Assembly (NCBI GenBank): GCA_947247005.1
Contig: OX365947.1
Coordinates: 696,530 to 760,529 of the forward strand
DNA: 64,000 bases
DNA from: Spisula solida
Lineage: Eukaryota; Mollusca; Bivalvia; Venerida; Mactridae
Reading direction: 5' to 3'
Shown here one piece after another: positions 44,635-55,478 of this stretch. Numbering within the stretch: position 1 is the stretch's first letter; each line of letters begins with the position of its first letter. The notes under the pieces were generated by a model. It searched no databases. It was not told the origin of the DNA and was given only the letters and a program-made list of their open reading frames with translations. A program made the translations under genes and the position numbers.

Positions 44635-44850
44635 GCCAAAATTGTGACCTCTAGTGACTATACAATGTTTTTCTATGATTTTACATAATGACCTAGTTTT
44701 TTACCTCAGATGACCCAATATCCAACTTGACCTAGATTATGTTGTGATGATCTTTGCGACCACGTTTTATAAAGATTAGGCCAAAATTGTGATCTCTAGT
44801 GACTACCCTAGAAAATTAAAATGTTGGATGGACGGATGAATATAAATCAA
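44635..44850 (+). repeat. D2 dispersed repeat
   Basis: AATGACCTAGTTTTTTACC, CAGATGACCCAATATCCAAC, ATTAGGCCAAAATTGTGA twice, then GGATGGACGGATG. Confidence 0.65.
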
Positions 44851-44852
44851 TT

Positions 44853-45083
44853 AATCAGGTCAGTCACTTGATTACATAACATTGTGTACATAAACATTGC
44901 AATTATTATTAATTTATATTAATGTATCATTTTAATAGACATTATGTGTATTAGTATGTAGCTTCGTGAATAAGGTTTTCACTGCCTTTTTCTCTAATTA
45001 AAATGTTTAAAACAATAAAAATACAATGTTATGATATTGCAATGTTTGTGTACAAGTGACAGAACTGAATAAACTGACTATAC
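44853..45083. mobile_element. M11 element
   Basis: AATCAGGTCAGTCACTTGAT and ATAAACATTGCAATTATT at the left, ATTGCAATGTTTGTGTACAA and TGAATAAACTGACTA at the right. M6 follows without a gap. Confidence 0.7.
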
Positions 45084-45301
45084 TATAACTCCAACGCGAT
45101 AAATTGCAATACAAAAACAAACACAAAATCCGCTATATTTATCGTTTCTGAATATTTAGGAGCATGAAAACTTTACATGTTGTGCTAAATGTGTGAATGC
45201 TTTCATTGGTAAGTGTTACGGTCCTTGATTTGAATCCATAACAAAAATATAGGCAAACTTGTGTTTGTTTTTGTACTGCAATTTATCGCGTTGGAGTTAT
45301 A
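45084..45301. mobile_element. M6 element
   Basis: ATAACTCCAACGCGATAAAT to ATCGCGTTGGAGTTAT, body TTTAGGAGCATGAAAAC. Confidence 0.9.
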
Positions 45302-45435
45302 CAAACTACTGTCGGTTCAATAAGTAATACTAATGAGGGAACTGTCCCATTCAAAAGAATGGGGAGGCATATGTTTTATATAATAAAATAGATACATTCA
45401 ATCAATAGTATAATACTTGAAAACCAGTTTTCACA

Positions 45436-45505
45436 TCGTCTCGTTAGTCTAATGGGTAAGCATGCCGCTACTATACAAGCAATTGTGTTCAATCTCGCCA
45501 CTGGT
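45436..45505 (+). pseudogene. tRNA-like sequence, degenerate
   Basis: A box TAGTCTAATGG at 45445-45455 and a B-box-like GTGTTCAATCTC at 45485-45496. The stems do not pair well. Probably a SINE head or tRNA pseudogene. Confidence 0.4.
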
Positions 45506-45820
45506 TCTACACCCATCAAAGTTACTTTAATTTTAAAGTTTTTTTTATCTTTTTACAAGTACCTTATTTTTTTATTTGTAACTAATATAATAACATACAC
45601 GAAGTAAGGTATGCAGTACGTAGATTAATTTTGGTGTTATGTTTTCAGTCTTTATCAAGTCGTCTTTCAATTATTTTATTTTATATACAGTACAACACTC
45701 ATATACTCGTTTTTAATATTTTCACTACAACATGAAACTTTGATCACTTTGAAGTGTTGATTCATTAAAACAGCAGTATAATATAAGACTTTATAACATG
45801 GATGCATGCAATAAAAAAGT

Positions 45821-45905
45821 TGACCGAAGTGGGGATCGAACCTACAACTCAGAATAAAATAGAAACTTGAAGGAAGTGAGGGTTTATCCACTACACTACC
45901 GCACC
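45821..45905 (-). pseudogene. tRNA-like sequence with intact A and B boxes
   Basis: On the minus strand it has A box TAGTGTAGTGG, B box GGTTCGATCCC and a plausible T stem. The ~50-base space between boxes is long for a simple tRNA and the acceptor stem does not pair. It could be an intron-bearing or long-variable-arm tRNA relic, or a SINE head. Confidence 0.5.
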
Positions 45906-46036
45906 TTTGATATATGGAATGAGATTTGCACACTATTTGATATCAAACCAATATAAAGTTTACCTGACGGGCGAGTTTATGTTGATAACTGTTCTCATTT
46001 GACTTTGAACGCACTGTAATACCTTATTCACTAAGC

Positions 46037-46253
46037 TATAACTTCAACGCGATAAATTGCAATACAAAAACAAACACAAAATTCGCTATATTTATCGTTT
46101 CTGAATATTTAGGAGCATGCAAACTTCATATGTTGTGCCAAATGTTTGAATGCTTTCATACGCAAATGTTACGGTCCTTGATTTTAATCCATAACAAAAA
46201 TGTAGACAATTTTGTGTTTGTTTTTGTACTGCAATTTATCGCGTTAGAGTTAT
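46037..46253. mobile_element. M6 element, member of inverted pair
   Basis: ATAACTTCAACGCGATAAAT to ATCGCGTTAGAGTTAT. Confidence 0.85.
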
Positions 46254-46263
46254 ACATACTAAT

Positions 46264-46481
46264 ATAACTCCAACGCGATAAATTGCAGTACAAAAACAAA
46301 CATAATATTGCCTATATTCTTGTTATGGATTAAAATCAAGGACCGTAACGCATACCAACGAAAGCATTCAAACATTTGGCACAACATATGAAGTTTTCAT
46401 GCTCCTAAATATTCAGAAACGATAAATATAGCGGATTTTGTGTTTGTTTTTGTATTGCAATTTATCGCGCTAGAGTTATAC
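46264..46481. mobile_element. M6 element, inverted partner
   Basis: Same element in the opposite orientation (TTAAAATCAAGGACCGTAAC in its body), about 10 bp from its partner. Confidence 0.85.
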
Positions 46482-46484
46482 ACA

Positions 46485-46552
46485 TAATGTCTATAAAATA
46501 ATACATCAATAATAAAAATTGCAATGTTTATATACTCAATGTTATGTAAACA
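46485..46552. mobile_element. M11 fragment
   Basis: AAAAATTGCAATGTTTATAT and TTATGTAAACATGTCA match the right arm of M11. Confidence 0.45.
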
Positions 46553-46557
46553 TGTCA

Positions 46558-46800
46558 TTAAGAATTGCAAGCAATACAGAAGTCCCCTACCGGTTTTAAG
46601 CCATATTCAATGTTTCTGTTGCCATAGCAACCACAATTTTGGTCGGAATCAAAATATTTTTGAATGTGCATTATTCCCTTATTGCCCCCTATCCACATAC
46701 CAAGTTTCATAAACCTATCTTGGAAACTGTTTGAGTTATGTCAGGATCCAGATTTTTTTTGACGGACAGACTGACCGACCTGATTAATCGATTTAAAGCA
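46558..46800. repeat. D4 dispersed repeat, single-unit copy
   Basis: AGAATTGCAAGCAATACAGA, GTCCCCTACCGGTTTTAA, CTTGGAAACTGTTTGAGTTA, CAGGATCCAGATTT, then GACGGACAGACTGACCGACC. Confidence 0.7.
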
Positions 46801-47105
46801 ATAAGATTTATTCAATTTCCATTATTAGACACAACTGTAATCACCATGTGTGGCGAAACAAATATACCATCATTATTACTTCATTAAATACATGTGGTTG
46901 ATTAATGGTCATAGATCATAAGTGAAAATCTAATAATGAATCCTAATGTATTAAAATGGTATGAAAGTTTGGTTGATGCCAATTTTCCTAATGGCTGTTT
47001 TATGTTCAATTTTCTAGAAGATGTGTGTGTACTTAATCAAATTACTTGATGAAAGAATTTATATCTGCCCATAATCTGGGAGTACTTTTGTACACTATGA
47101 GCAGA

Positions 47106-47320
47106 ACATACCATATTCCCTTGAATAAACGATCCCCCCAATAAATGCTGCCCCTACTATTTTTAAAGAAAAGCAATAATTTTTTTTTATTTCTTTTAAA
47201 GACTTCAATTATGTATTGATTGCTGTTTTTTTTTAAAAAAGGCCATAAAATAAACGCCCCCCCCCCCCTTTGCAAATCACATTGCCCCCCTGGGGCGTTT
47301 ATTCAAGTAAATACAGTAGG
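47106..47320. mobile_element. M19 element (ATAAACGCCCC type)
   Basis: CCCTTGAATAAACGATCCCC at the left pairs with GGGGCGTTTATTCAAGTAAA at the right. A 14-base C run follows an internal AAATAAACG. Confidence 0.65.
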
Positions 47321-48064
47321 TCTGAACCAGTCTGCACCACCTGGGGGCCGGTTCAACCAAACTTAGTAAAATTTATACAGCACCTAACTTACATTAGTTT
47401 TAATTTCGTACAATTTCGTACAAATGTTTAAGATTTTTGTATAATTTCTTCCTATCTTTACGACATCTATACAATTTGCACGTAATTATATAATAAGTAT
47501 GAAATACCATTCACTCTCTCTTATGCGAATACAGTGAGTTTTATTTTGTTGAAATCCGAACATTTTGAAATTTGATTTGGTTTTGAGTTTTAAGGCACAA
47601 CACACAGGCCCTTCCCCAGGTACCACAGCCCCTTAAAGCCAGAATCAGCTTTCCACCAGCAATCCAAGAATGGTGTCATTAAATCTGAATGGGTGTTAAT
47701 ATTTTGGTCTGTATTGTGTTATTTGATTGATTATGGCCTGTTGTGAACAAGTTCTTCAACTAGCCTTCAAATTAAGGACGACCATGCAGCTATCACTTTT
47801 AAATTTTTTAGCCATTCTCGTGGATCTGTGTAAGTTCACTCCCTAGCAACGCCCCAGCGCCTTAAAATATTTCTGAGGAATGGCCTGACACAGTATAGAT
47901 TATACGTTGCAGGAAAGATGCTTTTAGCTCCGTACATGTACATGATTTACATAGAGATGAAAATATAGCAAGGTAGCATCAGGAATGAGTTGTCAAGTGT
48001 AATTAATATACCGGTAAGTTAGGAAAACTTGTTTCACACGCAACCGTAAATACAGTAGCATGAA
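47321..48064. other. No feature recognised
   Basis: Unique sequence without coding support. Confidence 0.35.
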
Positions 48065-48180
48065 CTAAGTAATAGTTAGAACATATTTAGTAAATTTTTA
48101 ATGATTAAAAGGGGCGGAGGGAGCGAAGCGAGTCCTTTTCACTCATTAAAAATTTACTTAATATGTTCTCACTTACTTAG
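48065..48180. mobile_element. Fold-back hairpin with GGAGCGAAGCGAG loop
   Basis: CTAAGTAATAGTTAGAACAT and TTAGTAAATTTTTAATGA pair with the right arm ending ATATGTTCTCACTTACTTAG. The loop is GGCGGAGGGAGCGAAGCGAG. Confidence 0.75.
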
Positions 48181-48385
48181 AATGTAACATCCAGTGTGGT
48201 CGATGGAATATAGCGCCAAGAAATGATGCCATGTCTGTTAAGAGTACTTTTAATGATTAAATTTTCATTTAAGGGTAAAAAATCGGCGCTTCCATTGGCT
48301 CAAAATGTAGGTTATATTCTAAGTCATGAAATCGAAACCACCTTACCTGTTGTATAGAACCCTGGCGTTCTGACCTATTAAGATG

Positions 48386-48467
48386 TGTTCTATGATTTGA
48401 TGAATGTAAGACTAGGATGGTGGTTGTGTTCTATGATTTGATGAATGCAAGACTAGGATGGTGGTTG
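48386..48467 (+). repeat. 41-bp direct duplication
   Basis: GTTCTATGATTTGATGAATG and AAGACTAGGATGGTGGTTG occur twice, one base different. Confidence 0.9.
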
Positions 48468-48754
48468 CTATTCTGATCCCTCCCTTGTAAGCCCTCCACA
48501 AAAAACATTGATTGCAATTAAGTTATAATATAAAAATAGATTGGCAAATTTCATCTAAAATCATAAAAAAACATCATTAAAAAAAATTGAATGATCAAAA
48601 ACTTTTCATCAAATGCCATTTTGCACTCTTTCAAAAAGTCCAGTTTGACCAGGTGAATATGATTGAGAGTGTGCAAGTTTAGGCTCAGACTCAGGCTTGG
48701 GAGTTTTCTCTCAAGACCTAGACTGTGCTGATTTATGTGGACTACACGGGGTAC

Positions 48755-49330
48755 ACAGAGGTACCGAGAGTAAGTGGGGACACCTAGACTATGCGGAGGC
48801 ACCTGGACTATGTGGGGACACCTACACTGTGCGGAGGTACCTGGACTGTGCGGAGGTACCTGGACTATGCGGAGGTACCGGGACTATGCGGAGGCACCTA
48901 GACTATACGGAGGTACCTGGACTATGCGGAGGTACCTGGACTATGCGGAGGTACCTGGACTATGCGGAGGTACCTGGACTATGTGGAGGTACCTAGACTA
49001 TGTGGAGATACCTGAACTATGCGGAGGTACCTGGACTATGGTGTGGAGGCACCTAGCCTATGCGGAGGCACCTGAACTATGCGGAGGTACCTGGACTATG
49101 GTGTGGAGGCACCTAGCCTATGCGGAGGCACCTAGCCTATACGGAGGTACCTGGACTATGCGGAGGTACCTGGACTATGCTGAGGTACCTAGACTATGCA
49201 CAGGTACCTTGACTATGCGCAGGTACCTTGACTATGCGGAGGTACACTACAGTACCTGTGCTATACAGAGGTACCAAGACTGCGGGGGATTATCGGGAGG
49301 TACCCAGACTATATGGGGTATGCGGAGGTA
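48755..49330. repeat. 19-bp minisatellite with GGTACC core, ~28 units
   Basis: Unit GGAGGTACCTGGACTATGC with local variants (GGCACCTAG, GGTGTGGAGG). The open frames of 99 and 192 residues are array translations, in which the 19-bp unit gives a 19-residue period. No gene is called. Confidence 0.93.
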
Positions 49331-50715
49331 TGTTGATTATGTCATGACTTAAGGCGAAGGTACCCAGACTAAGTACGTAGGGGAATCTGGACTATGCAGG
49401 AAACAGCACCAGACTATGCAATAATACCCGCATTAAATGGAGATACCCAGGCAGGCTATATATACACACTGACCACTAATGCACTGAAGCCCTGAGTGTG
49501 ACATCACCATGAAATGGCCTTAAGGGGGAAATACTACCCTTGGCCTGACCCCACAATGACTGATCATATCCCACATCAGGCATACACTTGCGTTCAATTC
49601 AGCTACACCCCTGACGAGACACATAAGTGTCAAAATAATTAAGCCCTGCTGATCATGCAGGTCATTAGCCTAAGTGTAATTAACAGCTACAAAATGTTAC
49701 ATGTAACACATTAATCAGCACACCCCTCAGAAACGACACCCCTCAGAGACTCCACCCCTGTCTTCCAACCTAATTTTTCCCCAAGTTTGTAGCTCGATTG
49801 TTGGACAATTTTAGTGTTATTGTCCATGACAGTTTCACAACAAACATTCTAAAACTCTAACAGACATATCTAAACTAAATAAATATACAAACAAACAACA
49901 AAAATACACATTTAATTAAAAATATCGGTGTGGTTGAAAAATATCCGAAACCGGTTATCCGAAAAAAGAAAACTTTATTCCTGTCAATTTAGTAACATAC
50001 ATTGGAGAAAGCAATCAACGTAAAAGAGAGGATTTAGTACAAACGACAATCATATACACGTGAAACTTACCATTAATCCATAAATTTCAAGAAAGTGCAC
50101 CTTGGTAGCCAATTTATAAATTTCATAGCAATTAACCGTCCGTGACGTCACACGACGAATTACGAACATTACCGAATGAAAAATACATAACATATTTCAC
50201 CGTGTGCAACAGGTCACAACGACCTGCAGAGAATTACGTCATACCGTGAGTTTGCGAATATTACATTATGGTTGAATAATTATGTACTTTTGAAATACCG
50301 ATAAGCAGCATGTGGATTGGGATATTAGTTCGAGTCAAAGATCTAAAAATTACAGGTCACATTGAATTATATCTTACACAGGTTTAATTCAGGCACTGTA
50401 CGTTTCGTATACTGTAAATACATTTGTATACTGTAAATTAAAGTTGTTTCGTCAAAGAATATTCTTTGGTTTCGTACACTACAGCTAGGTGTCATTGAAA
50501 AAGAATTTAAACAAATGGAAAAAAACCAAATGTAAAATTAATAAATTTAAGCCCCAGTGAAAATATCTAAACACATATTACGTATTTTTAGATATGTGCC
50601 CAGTGGGACCAATATAGCTTTCTTTAAAAAAAATATTCGCCTATGATACATTTACCTACAGGTGCTAAAATAACGTTATTTTTTTAGATCTTTGCTGGAG
50701 CCATCCAGTTAACTT
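49331..50715. other. No feature recognised (1.4 kb)
   Basis: Decaying remnants of the 19-bp array to about 49450, then unique AT-rich sequence. Confidence 0.35.
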
Positions 50716-51730
50716 CAGGGGCGGATCCAGGATTTGGCGTTAGGGGGGGGCGTACATTCATGTATTGACCCCCCCCCCCCTCAAAGAAATGTGCGAGCGA
50801 AGCGAGCAAGAAAAAATGTATCTCTGAGAAGCATTACACACAATTTCGTTCTTCATCTTATAATATTCATTGATAAAGTTAATGTAAGAGTAAGGCGAGC
50901 AAGAATATAAGCATAAATTATTTGAGCAGCATATCCCGCATACTCATTCCCTACTTGACAAACTTAACTGATAGCGGTTGTGCGAGCGGAGCGAGCAAGA
51001 AAAAAATGCAATCATCTATTTCAATTGTAAGAATTTGAAAAAATCAGTGTTTATCTGAGCAGCATACCCAACAAACTCATTGATAAATCGAAAACTTTCA
51101 TTGAATTTGCGTAGATCTACAGCGAGCGAAACGAGCAAGAAAAATCGTTGTTTATATAGCCAGGACTAACGATAATCGACTGGAAAATATTCACTGATAT
51201 ATAGCTGCTGTGAATACGTCACGAAGAAAAAATGCACTGTCTATCTGAGCAGCATACCCTGCGAACTCCAGGGCTTCACTTTTGTTCAAGTGGAAATGTG
51301 AAATACTTGGGATCCAGCGACTAGGGGGTCCAGCTGCTTTCTGCCTCGTGACGTTCTAAAAAGAACCACGGAATTCGTCAGCTGCATTCTGAGATATCTT
51401 TTTTTAATGAAAAGGGCAGGTTTATTAGAAAATCAAGCCAACTGTATTAATCTTTTATGACTTGTCAGACAATTTTAATGTGCAAGAATCTCTGTAGCCG
51501 ATGTTTGGCACCATGCTACCAATCAGCCATATCTTGTTGCTTGCATACAGCATTAAGTTCACTTTAAAATCAATAAATTGATTATTGTTTTATTGACGCG
51601 AGCGAAGCGAGCGAAAAAAATTGCATATCAATATTGTTCTTACATCCAAAATATGATAAATTACCTAGGCTCCGACGATTTTAGGGGGGGCGTACGCCGG
51701 GTCCGCCCCCCCTTGGAACCGCCTATGAAC
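50716..51730. mobile_element. GGCGGATCC element with repeated GAGCGAAGCGAGCAAG
   Basis: Left end GGGGCGGATCCAGGATTT then a G run. Right end a G run, GCGTACGCCGGGTCCGCC, CCCTTGGAACCGCC, imperfectly inverted. Inside, GCGAGCGAAGCGAGCAAG or close variants recur at about 50793, 50895, 50978, 51120 and 51598, each followed by an A run, and GAGCAGCATA recurs three times. Probably a non-autonomous DNA transposon with internal repeats. Confidence 0.55.
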
Positions 51731-53200
51731 TTAATTAATTAATATCATGTATGCCAATCCATCTACTCGTAGATTTACTACAGGTATATATTGTATTTGC
51801 TAAAACACGAACACCATGTTGGTGTATTTGTTTATCTATGTGCATTTGAATGTTGGTGTAAATTAACAATTAAATTTCCTGACACACAATTTTATTCGCT
51901 CTAATTCGTGAGTAGAGGCCTGTGTTTTGCCACGATTTATCATATTTAGTTTAAATAATTACCATAACCTAACAAAGCCTTTCTTGACGGCATCTCGCAC
52001 ATTGATTAAACTTCGTGACGGCATATAAATTATGACAATGTAAACGTTTATTCAAACATGGACCACAGGTGCTTGGCATGTGGATCTAATAGAGATCTGA
52101 TTTTTTTAAATTTGATGTTTGGATGTTTGGTTGTAGAGGGGATCAAGGGGGTTATATCCACATGCCAAGCACCTAGCTGTGACATGGACGGACACATAAT
52201 ACACTTTTAGAATGTACGTTAAGTGCTTGTAAAAAAGAACTAGACATGAACATTCGTTCAAGATACATGTATTCAAGAAGAAATGTTTATTAATTTCAAG
52301 TACAAATATGTAGCCGAATTACGGGGAGAATACAAGGGAAGTAACCGAGTCTTACGTACTACAAATGTAGCCAGTGGATTGTATCCCTTTGACTGTTGCG
52401 TTGAGATCAACCTCGGGACACGAGCAGGGCACACTTTTAGACATTTTTCAAAGAATTTGTTTCAATCATACCATACTCTTAATATGCACAACATAGATCT
52501 CGAGCTGATTGCTATGTGAATGAAATACTTTGTCTCTGTTGGTAAAAAATAAAATATGTGTCGCAAGTTCTTGTGAAATTGTGGAGTTTTGTGAAAACTT
52601 ATCAGTACACTTAATGGTGACATTAATTTTGTCACCGTAGTGAGTTGTTTTCAGAGACCAGTTTTTTACCATAAAATATCAGGTAAATATACCAATGCAC
52701 TTTTGTGTACATAATCATATATACCCGCTAATAAGACATTCTCGTGTATAAGACGAATACGAGAATTCGTCGGTCTATTGTCAGGCCGCCTTATATACGG
52801 ATCTTTATTATATGCGGTATGTCCAAACGGTTGATTACAAAAGTATCTATGTGTGAAGACTAAAGTACATCCATAGCGGGACTGTTGCACAAACCCATGC
52901 CCGATTGTAGTGCATGATTACAGGCTCTAAAGACAAACTGACTTTTTCAAGGTTAATTACAGTTGAGAGCTGAGAGATGCTGGCGGAGATAAGTGCCTAG
53001 TGTTTCACGGGTACAACTAGTGCTGTGGTTAGCACTAAGAAAATATTACAATGTAGCAGGTTTGTTTGTATTATTATATTATTCTTTTTAACAACTTCTG
53101 CCTGAGATAACAGAAACATAATACATATCATACAACATATCAACTTTTACAACATATAAAGTTATAAACGACAGCCATGTACAACCATCGTATTATACAG
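51731..53200. other. Mostly unique; one small hairpin, one unassigned ORF
   Basis: A 17-bp stem at 52068-52084 / 52157-52173. A 78-residue plus-strand frame (52283-52519) has no recognisable motif and is not called. Confidence 0.35.
52063..52181. other. Stem-loop, 17-bp perfect stem
   Basis: GGTGCTTGGCATGTGGA pairs with TCCACATGCCAAGCACC across a ~72-base loop, with CACAGG / CCTAGCTGTG extending the stem imperfectly. Not repeated elsewhere in the window. Confidence 0.6.
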
Positions 53201-53403
53201 GGCTGGTATTTACAAAGAATCTTAATTAAAAACTTAAATATTTTGACTTAATTAAATCAATAATTTGTCCAGCTCAAATGTCCCGCAATTTGAAAAATAA
53301 TCCAAGTTTTTTTAGTAAAACATTAAGCATGCTAAGTTTCTAAAAATAAGATTTTAAGAAAGTTCTAAGTTTTCTGCTAAGATACTTTGTGAATACCATC
53401 CCT
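53201..53403. mobile_element. M7-related element, 203 bp
   Basis: GGCTGGTATTTACAAAGAAT at the left pairs with ACTTTGTGAATACCATCC at the right. CAG precedes and CTG follows. A longer relative of M7 with different arms. Confidence 0.7.
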
Positions 53404-53586
53404 GGTCTGTTAATTGAGCTGACCCAGCACTTCTCTCAAATGTTACCGTCAATGTGTTATATCATTTACTCTATATACATGTACCCTACATGATTTTGTC
53501 AAGAAATGAGCTAGAATGAGTACACATATTATGTACGGCTTTTTGAGACAACCGTCAATACTAATCTCCCTTTACAAGGTTGTCGT

Positions 53587-53659
53587 GCAATCGTGAAAGA
53601 TCGGTCATTTCCGTTTGTCTCCGGTAAATATAAATGCAATGCATAAAGGCCGAGGTGAT
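53587..53659. repeat. Left arm of palindrome hosting the LINE
   Basis: CAATCGTGAAAGATCGGTCA through TTTGTCTCCGGTAAATATAA to AAAGGCCGAGGTGAT. Its inverse is at 55410-55478. Confidence 0.8.
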
Positions 53660-53666
53660 AATAAAT

Positions 53667-55385
53667 AATAATAATAATAATAATAAAGACTTTATTTAAA
53701 GAGGCAACACAGTTGGGTATGCCCAGTCTTCCCTGTGAGCCTCATATAACATAATATATGTACATTTACAAAAGTTACATGAATGACAAAGTAATATAAA
53801 TATATACAAGTATATATACACAGCTGAAAGAAAGGAAAAGTAATGAGCAGATAATATAACACATTGAATGATGACATAAATAGCATAAAACATTATTGAT
53901 GGGTTACTAATTAATCAATGCATCGCTCCAGTGAGAGAGAAGTGTGCTTGACCACCAGAGAACCACCACTTCAAGTAGTTGCTTTTAAATAAGTTGATAT
54001 TTAAAGATGTTCTTATATCGTAAGGAAGACAGTTCCATAATATTGCACCAGAGTATGCCAATGATTTTCTGCAAAATTCTAGCCTGGGTTTTGGAACTGC
54101 TAGTAGTTTTTGTTCAAATGACCTCAATGATTTATTTTCATTATAGGTAAATAGTTGCTCCATATAATTTGGGAGAAAGCCGTTCAGAGATTTGTACACT
54201 AGAATGGCCTTTTTATAGTTAACTCTGTCTGAAAATTTCATCCAATTTAATTGCATAAATAATTCCTCTGTAGGTGTGTCAAAATCTTTGTCAAGAATAA
54301 TTCGAGCAGCACGTTTTTGAAATTTGTACATATCATTGGAAAGCTCAGTGGTGCAGTTTCCCCAAATAGAACAACAGTAGTCTAAATGAGGAAGGATATA
54401 TGCATTGAAAAACATTTTTCTAGTATGCAGATTTAAAAATTGTTTAATTCTCATAAGTAAGTATAATAATGAGTTGCATTTCTTGAGTGTCATTTGTACT
54501 TGTGTTTTCCAATTAAGCGTGCGATCAATATGGACTCCCAGAAGTTTTTCTGTTTTTGAAAATTGAATAGTTTTTCCATTGAATGAAATTCTTGAATCTT
54601 TTTCGGAACTGCGAGTTGAGGGAGAAATAACCATAGCTTTGGTTTTTTCGGAATTTGCAACCATGGAATTTCTTTTTAACCAGTTTTGTATAGAATCAAG
54701 GTCTGATTGAATGTAAGTACTAACTGAGTCTAAATTACTTCCAAATGATGAAATAGTGGTATCATCAGCAAACATATCTGACACAGAATTGGATAGGTGT
54801 AACGGCATATCATTTATATAAATAATGAATAGGAGAGGTCCCAGCACAGAGCCTTGTGGCACACCAGCTGGTATGTGTTTAATACTTGAAGTTTTTCCGG
54901 AAACACACACCTGCTGTGAGCGATCTGTTAGATATGACCTGAACCAGGCAATTGCATTTTCACCAATTTTATATAGCTGTAGTTTTTCAAGTAGTAACTT
55001 GTGATTAATAAGGTCAAATGCCTTAGTAAGATCGAGAAAAATAGTCCCAACAAGACTTCCTTCATTTATTGCTTTTATCCAGTTGTCAATAATGGCAGTC
55101 AGGGCAGTTTCACATGAGTGGTGAGTTCGAAACCCAGATTGATTTGGGTGAAGGAGAGACTTGTTTTCAAGAAAAAGTTTTAAGTTATTGCTTACATGTT
55201 TTTCAAGTACTTTTGATAGAACTGGTAAAATCGAAATAGGTCTGTAATTACTTTTCTCACTTTTAGACCCCTTTTTATGGATAGGTGTCACCTTTGCTCT
55301 CTTGAATATTGAGGGAAATATTCCATTTGATAAACTGAGGTTAAAGATTTTTGCGAGATGTTTGGATATGATTTTAGCACTTCAG
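53667..55385 (-). mobile_element. 5'-truncated CR1/L2-like LINE
   Basis: The 3' end reads AATAAAGTCTTTATTATTA on the minus strand and a (TTA)n run, like the copies at 5497 and 27254. The 5' end stops near 55385, inside the reverse-transcriptase region. The endonuclease and 5' UTR are missing. Confidence 0.85.
53915..55380 (-). pseudogene. LINE reverse transcriptase, truncated and frameshifted
   Basis: Encodes the ORF2-type reverse transcriptase that copies LINE RNA at the target site. From the N-terminus of the 458-residue open part: TPIHKKGSKSEKSNYRPISI (finger region); FLDLTKAFDLINH (motif A, catalytic D, about residue 90); AGVPQGSVLGPLLFIIYIND, motif B, about residue 140; FADDTT (motif C, catalytic DD, about residue 170); then the thumb and a C-terminal region ending in LKWWFSGG. 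Homology continues upstream of the first Met to about 55380 (AKIISKHLAKIFNLSLSNG) but in another frame, so one base has been lost near 55308-55315. With no endonuclease it cannot act alone. The catalytic core itself is uninterrupted, so insertion is fairly recent. CR1/L2-type is my reading of the motifs; jockey-like is the alternative. Confidence 0.85.
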
Positions 55386-55409
55386 AATGTGTTGTCGTGT
55401 TTACATTCT

Positions 55410-55478
55410 GATTACCTCGGCCTTTATGCATTGTATATTTACCGGAGACAAATGGAAATGGCCGAGCTTTCACGATTG
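55410..55478. repeat. Right arm of palindrome hosting the LINE
   Basis: Inverted counterpart of 53587-53659. The LINE and ~25 bp lie in the loop. Confidence 0.8.

Noticed and set aside
48774..49352. 192-residue open frame as a repetitive protein
   Set aside because: It is a direct translation of a 19-bp tandem repeat, with no start context, signal peptide or splice sites of note.
53692..53893. Two short minus-strand frames next to the LINE
   Set aside because: They lie in the LINE 3' UTR, which is non-coding in the other copies.
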